From positions 1 through 22,532 of the forward strand of contig JAFISE010000320.1 of assembly GCA_022560025.1 (NCBI GenBank): 22,532 nt of DNA. Reading direction: 5' to 3'. Positions 18,925-22,532 of the stretch are shown in pieces. Each line of letters begins with the position of its first letter. The stretch's first letter is position 1. Under the pieces are notes generated by a model, which was not told where the DNA came from, searched no databases, and worked only from the letters and a program-made list of their open reading frames with translations. This DNA is from Stagonosporopsis chrysanthemi. Its lineage: Eukaryota; Ascomycota; Dothideomycetes; Pleosporales; Didymellaceae. The position numbers and the translations under genes were made by a program.

Positions 18925-18929
18925 AAACA

Positions 18930-19382
18930 TATAATACTAAAGCTATTAAAACAGATATAAAGCAGAGAAGAAAAGAGTAGAAGAAAGAAGTAAAAGAAAG
19001 AAGTAGAAAGAAAGAGCAGAAGAAAGGAGCAGACAAGGTTAAGAGAGATTAGTAAAGGTATAGTGTAGTTAGGTAGAAAAGGTAGGTATATAAAGACATA
19101 TAAAAAGAGAGTAAAAGAAAGCAAGTATAAAGTATAGAAAAAAAGTATTAAAGACTTCTATAACTCTAGTAACCTTTATATCTTGTAGTTGTTTACTTTA
19201 CAGCCTTAGAACAACTAGTAATAGTTAGTTAGCTACTCTTTGTATTACGTGCAGCAATATATAACAAAGAAGCTTAGGCCTTTATACTAGCTAATTGTCC
19301 TGCCTATTATATTGTAAATACTACTAATATTAATCTATCTTAATATATTCTTTACTTAAACAACTCTGCCTATAACTATACT
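18930..19382. repeat. AT-rich spacer between the two inverted LTRs
   Basis: About 450 bp of AT-rich relic sequence. A purine-rich strand (AGAAAGAAG-type runs) spans about 18960-19070. The minus-strand open frame over it is hydrophobic only because it reads pyrimidine-rich codons, so I do not call it a gene. The five bases before the next LTR are ATACT (19378-19382). Confidence 0.6.
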
Positions 19383-19660
19383 TGTAACGACACAGGATGC
19401 TAGAGGGATCCGAATCGCATAGGTATCCACTACGAGGTGTATGGGAGCACTGAGATAAACTGCAGGACTAGATCTCTATTCCTATAGGTCTTGTACGAAA
19501 GGATACTTCAAAACTATCTATCTGAACTCTGTAGAGGCTTCTCTTCTTATACCTGGAAGCTCAGGGAAGACTGTACTGAGGAGCAGTTAGAAGACAGATC
19601 TGAGTCGGGTAGTTGTTGGGTGATGTAAAGTAGGCTTGAAGAACTAGGCTTGTTCTTACA
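19383..19660 (-). mobile_element. 3' LTR of the Ty3/gypsy element
   Basis: On the minus strand the segment reads TGTAAGAAC...GTTACA, 278 bp, the same length as the solo LTR at 18647-18924. Just upstream of it on the minus strand is a purine run AAGGAGGGGGG, the polypurine tract, and beyond that the integrase and chromodomain of the element. This fixes it as the 3' LTR. A TATA-like GTATAAG lies inside, on the minus strand near 19550. The terminal CA is intact, unlike in the solo copy. Confidence 0.85.
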
Positions 19661-19663
19661 TTA

Positions 19664-19674
19664 CCCCCCTCCTT
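19664..19674 (-). other. Polypurine tract of the gypsy element
   Basis: AAGGAGGGGGG on the minus strand, three bases before the LTR start TGTAAG. It is the expected plus-strand primer for this element and confirms its orientation. Confidence 0.7.
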
Positions 19675-20157
19675 GTAGGCAGATTGTCCCTGATTCTGCA
19701 AAATTGTAAGGAGAATTCTTGTGCCATGAAGGTTCAAGCTTTAGGAGGGCGTGAAACACATCCGACTCCCATCCGTCCTAAGACTCTAGTCTTCCTTTAC
19801 TATTGTCAACCTCTATTTGGGTTTTGCTGCACAACCTATGTCAGTCACCCTGCACTTATCTATCCTGGGCACGCTCTCTAGTAACGATAACTAGGCGAAT
19901 TGGATTGTTATCAGGCTTATAGCTGTTTTGAGAGCCTGCGCCATGATAGGGTCGCTTTCACTAAAGTTGTGGTGACTGTGGAAACGCGTTTGATCCACTT
20001 CCTAATCAGGTTAAACCGCTCACAGCGTGCTTCTCAAGTAAACAACGCGTGCCCTGCCTGTTTCTGTTCTCTAACGGACACTAATTCTTGCTGCAAGTAC
20101 CTTAAACAACTTTATCTGATCGCTGCTAACTGTTGCCAGGCTCGTTTTTCAGTCACT
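19675..20157 (+). other. Leader region of the antisense gene, mostly open
   Basis: Plus-strand frames stay open over 19684-19881 and 19900-20158 without an early ATG. The second encodes a Cys-rich stretch (NACPACFCSLTDTNSCC). A possible intron (GTACCT at about 20097, GCTGCTAAC, acceptors near 20140-20152) exists, but no join gives a convincing protein. This may hold a first exon or an untranslated leader of the gene at 20158. Confidence 0.35.
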
Positions 20158-20873
20158 ATGCCGATACCTGTCCCTCCCGGCGCTCTTGCGGTGGCCTATT
20201 GGGTTATCTGCCTTTGTTCAATTTGGGCCTTCACGCGGGGGAACGCAGTAGTGTATGCCTTTAACAAGGCGTCGTTGTCGAAGTGTGCTTATTGCACACT
20301 TCAGAACGAGAAGTGTTGTCCAGTTTGATCACTATCACTCTCCTCCTATCAGTCCTTAGGCTAACTTTTGAATAGGTGCCGATTTACGTCGGACCCGAGT
20401 ACGATGCTTTTTGGGGCGACCTTGTCGCGTGGGAGGAGGCTACGGCAGAGGAAAGTGGGGAGTTAGGGGAGCTAGAGGCAACAGCTGCGCAGGCTGTTTG
20501 TGAGACTGCTTGGGATGACCTCCGTCGGTCAGCCCATGTCTTGGCAAGTGTAGTGCAGGTGGCGACTGCGCAGCTCAAAGAGGTGTCGGCCGCCAACGTG
20601 TTACTCTATCAGTACCACGTCCAGCCTGTCACTGATCGGGCCTTGGTGGAGGCGATGGGGGCGCTCACCGCGCAGGTAAGGTCCCTGCGGGATGAGGTGG
20701 CGGAGCTTAGGCAGGCGGTGGTATCCCTGCAGGCTCCGGTGGTTGAGGCTCCACAACGGAGCGCCAGGGGCAAGGGCCTAAAGAAGTCAGTGCCTGAAAA
20801 GGCGTTGGCTGATTTGGATGCTCCCCTGGTGGACGCAGAGGAGATGAGCGACGTTGGTGAGGCTCTGGCTTGA
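20158..20873 (+). CDS. Spliced Cys-motif/coiled-coil gene, antisense inside a gypsy element
   Basis: Exons 20158-20322 and 20376-20873 give 220 residues from ATG 20158; the frame is open further 5', so the start is uncertain. I do not recognise a named family. Visible: a hydrophobic stretch (ALAVAYWVICLCSIWAF), a Cys cluster KCAYCTLQNEKCCPVP that straddles the splice junction, an acidic middle (WEEATAEESGELGELEATAA), a heptad-like coiled coil (MGALTAQVRSLRDEVAELRQ), a basic patch (RSARGKGLKK) and an acidic end. It lies between pol and the 3' LTR of a minus-strand Ty3/gypsy element but is read from the plus strand. No premature stop interrupts it, while pol carries three. It could be an accessory protein of the element or a captured host gene. 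Function is unknown. Confidence 0.6.
20323..20375 (+). other. Intron of the antisense gene (53 bp)
   Basis: Donor GTTTGA, branch GGCTAAC (20359-20365), acceptor AATAG at 20375. It joins KCCP to VPIYVGPEYDAFW. The frames of the two exons differ, so only splicing makes one protein. The signals exist only on the plus strand, so genomic (minus-strand) transcripts of the element would not lose it. Confidence 0.7.
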
Positions 20874-21008
20874 TCACCACATGTACAGTAGGGTGGACGT
20901 TTTCCTTTGTTACTTGGCTGGGTTGGTGGGGGTTCGGAGTAGTCTAGGTCTTCTTTGTCTTTTAAATTCATGACGTGCTCACTTAAACTGTTACTGGCTG
21001 TTCTCTTC

Positions 21009-22532
21009 TCAGGATTTGATCCAATTTAGTAACTGCGTTGGGGGACCTGGTGATTGCAGATACCTATCGTGAAACGCTCTCAGCTTGTGGGGAGCGTTCT
21101 CAAAGTTTTCCGCTGGGTACCAGGTAGGGTTAGGGTCGTGTCCTAGCCAACTCACGCGGTACTTCAAGCGTCGTCGGACTAGCTTACTTGCGAGTATCTC
21201 TTGTACTTCCCATTCCTCAATTCCTTAAATTGGGATACCTGAGGGTTTTGGGGCTTCTTGTCCAGGCAGAGGGTCTGCTGGGTCTTTGCAGAGTACATCT
21301 GGGGCGAAGACGTCGTAAATTCGTGAACCAGAAGGAAGTTTCAAACGCCATGAATAACTAACTTGCTCAAGAACTTCGAACGGACCCTCCCATAGGTTGG
21401 ATAGCTTTCGGCTGGGACGCTCAACAGCCAAGTTCTTAGTTGACAAGTATACCTTATTACCCACTGCCCAGTCAACTGGACTGCGGTGCTTGTCCTAGGT
21501 GGCTCTCATTCGCAGCTGCGCCTTTTCCATGTTCTCCTTGGCTACCTTCCAAGCTTGGTGCATGCGGGTTGCTAGAGCAAGTGCATCCTGGTGGTTTAGG
21601 TCGTCACGAGGAGTCGTATCCGTATCTGATCTGTTCCACTGCCAGCTCTGCCTTAGTTCACTACCAAACAATACCTGATAGGGAGTTATTCCAATGCTGG
21701 AATGGGGTAAGGTAAGCTGTGCGCGGTCAATAAGCAGCAGCAATTCAGACCAGTTATCTTGATAGTACGTCACAAACGGTCGTAACCGCTGGTCAATGTA
21801 CTTGTTCATGATCTCTGTTTGGCCGTCAGTTTCCTTATGGTAGGCAGTAGAAAGCTTGACTTTGGCGCCAATGATCTGACAGAACTCGGACCAGAAACGG
21901 GACACAAACTGGGGTCCACGATCGGACACTATTGACTCAGGGGTATGACCAAAACGATAGACCCATTGGATGAACAAGGAGGCCATCTCTCGTGCAGTTG
22001 TTGTCTTGTAGCACGGGATAGTAATTGCCTGCTTCGTCAAATGGTCAATAATGACGAGTATTTGATCGTATCCAGCTTTGTCCTTTGGAAAATCCTTGAA
22101 ATCCATACACAGGTGCTGCATGGGTCGATCAGGGATAGGCAACGGGTGGAGGTACCTGCGGAGTTGGGTCTGTTTCGGATGACCACGGCGACAAGGGATA
22201 CAATTTCGCACATATTGTTCACAGCTTGCTCCCATGCCCCGCCAGTGATACTGTTAGGACAGTAGCTGGTAGGTTTTCTTCGCGCTTGGGTGAGCGGTGG
22301 ATACTTGGTCGTGGGCTTCCCGGATGAGGCGCGTGCACAACAAGGAGTCTGAGACTACGCACAACTGATCTTGATATAGGAGCAGACCGTTATAGATCCA
22401 ATAACTAGGGGCTAGGGATTTTTGCTCTTTCTTAAAGGCCTGGCGATTGTGTCGCAGCACGGCTTCGATCAGTTCCAAGGAGTCCAACTGCATCTCTGGC
22501 TGCAAGGTGCGGATAGCGTGTACTGAGGAATG
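21009..22532 (-). pseudogene. Ty3/gypsy chromovirus pol: integrase and chromodomain, three stops
   Basis: One minus-strand frame of 508 codons enters from the right edge and ends at TGA 21009-21011. In order: a zinc-binding HHCC module (REAHDQVSTAH, then RNCIPC), integrase core with catalytic residues in LCMDFKDF, IVSDRGPQF and ETDGQTE, a GPF module (LWEGPFEVLE), and a chromodomain (EWEVQEILASKL, then YRVSWLGHDPNPTWYPAENF). Integrase inserts element cDNA, and the chromodomain directs insertion towards marked chromatin. The frame is broken by TAA 22254-22256, TAG 21495-21497 and TAA 21225-21227. All three fit a Gln codon (CAA or CAG) changed by one CpA-to-TpA transition. The reverse transcriptase and RNase H lie outside the window to the right. 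Confidence 0.9.

Noticed and set aside
18894..19124. 76-codon hydrophobic minus-strand frame resembling a membrane protein
   Set aside because: It is the translation of a pyrimidine-rich strand in RIPed DNA and overlaps an LTR end; the hydrophobicity is a composition effect.
10830..19382. Search for a CRISPR-like array, tRNA or rRNA genes in the AT-rich block
   Set aside because: No regularly spaced identical repeats and no tRNA-like arms or rRNA sequence could be seen; the block is explained by mutated transposons.
20609..20971. 120-codon minus-strand frame in line with the gypsy pol strand
   Set aside because: It lies past the chromodomain stop, has no element-like motif, and overlaps the antisense gene, whose splice signals and coiled coil support the plus strand instead.

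Overview
The window looks like a gene-poor, repeat-laden stretch of a filamentous ascomycete genome (Pezizomycotina; Dothideomycetes is my inference). Reasons: a HET-NACHT-WD40 gene with nearly identical WD40 units, short GT-AG introns with CTRAC-type branch sites, LTR retrotransposons including a chromodomain Ty3/gypsy element, and a long AT-rich block with the CpA-to-TpA signature expected of repeat-induced point mutation (RIP).

Layout. 1-362: 3' end of a Ty1/copia-like element (Pol C-terminus, polypurine tract, LTR). It sits inside the HET domain of a HET-NACHT-WD40 gene, whose remainder runs 363-3135 with one 57-bp intron. 3136-5493: mostly non-coding, with a 17-bp tandem repeat and a minus-strand coiled-coil ORF built on a 21-bp repeat. 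5536-6024: a small MADS-box-like gene with an in-frame TGA. 7268-10540: a well-supported six-exon gene for a 979-residue patatin-like phospholipase with a RING-like Cys/His cluster. 10830-19382: heavily mutated AT-rich transposon relics, interrupted by two solo LTRs with perfect 5-bp target duplications (16373-16586, GC-rich and unmutated; 18647-18924, mutated). 19383-22532: a minus-strand Ty3/gypsy chromovirus: 3' LTR, polypurine tract, and integrase plus chromodomain broken by three in-frame stops. Between its pol and 3' LTR lies an intact, intron-containing gene on the opposite strand.

How it fits together. The two recognisable host loci encode domains known from fungal self/non-self recognition and cell-death proteins (HET, NACHT, WD40, patatin). 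The HET-NACHT-WD40 copy is decapitated by the copia insertion; the patatin gene looks intact. The transposon layers have different ages: the AT-rich block is oldest, the 18647-18924 solo LTR and the gypsy pol carry lighter RIP-type change, and the 16373-16586 solo LTR arrived after the mutation of its surroundings.

The least ordinary item is the spliced antisense gene inside the gypsy element (20158-20873). All splice models were inferred by eye from reading frames and motifs; no transcript or database evidence was available.
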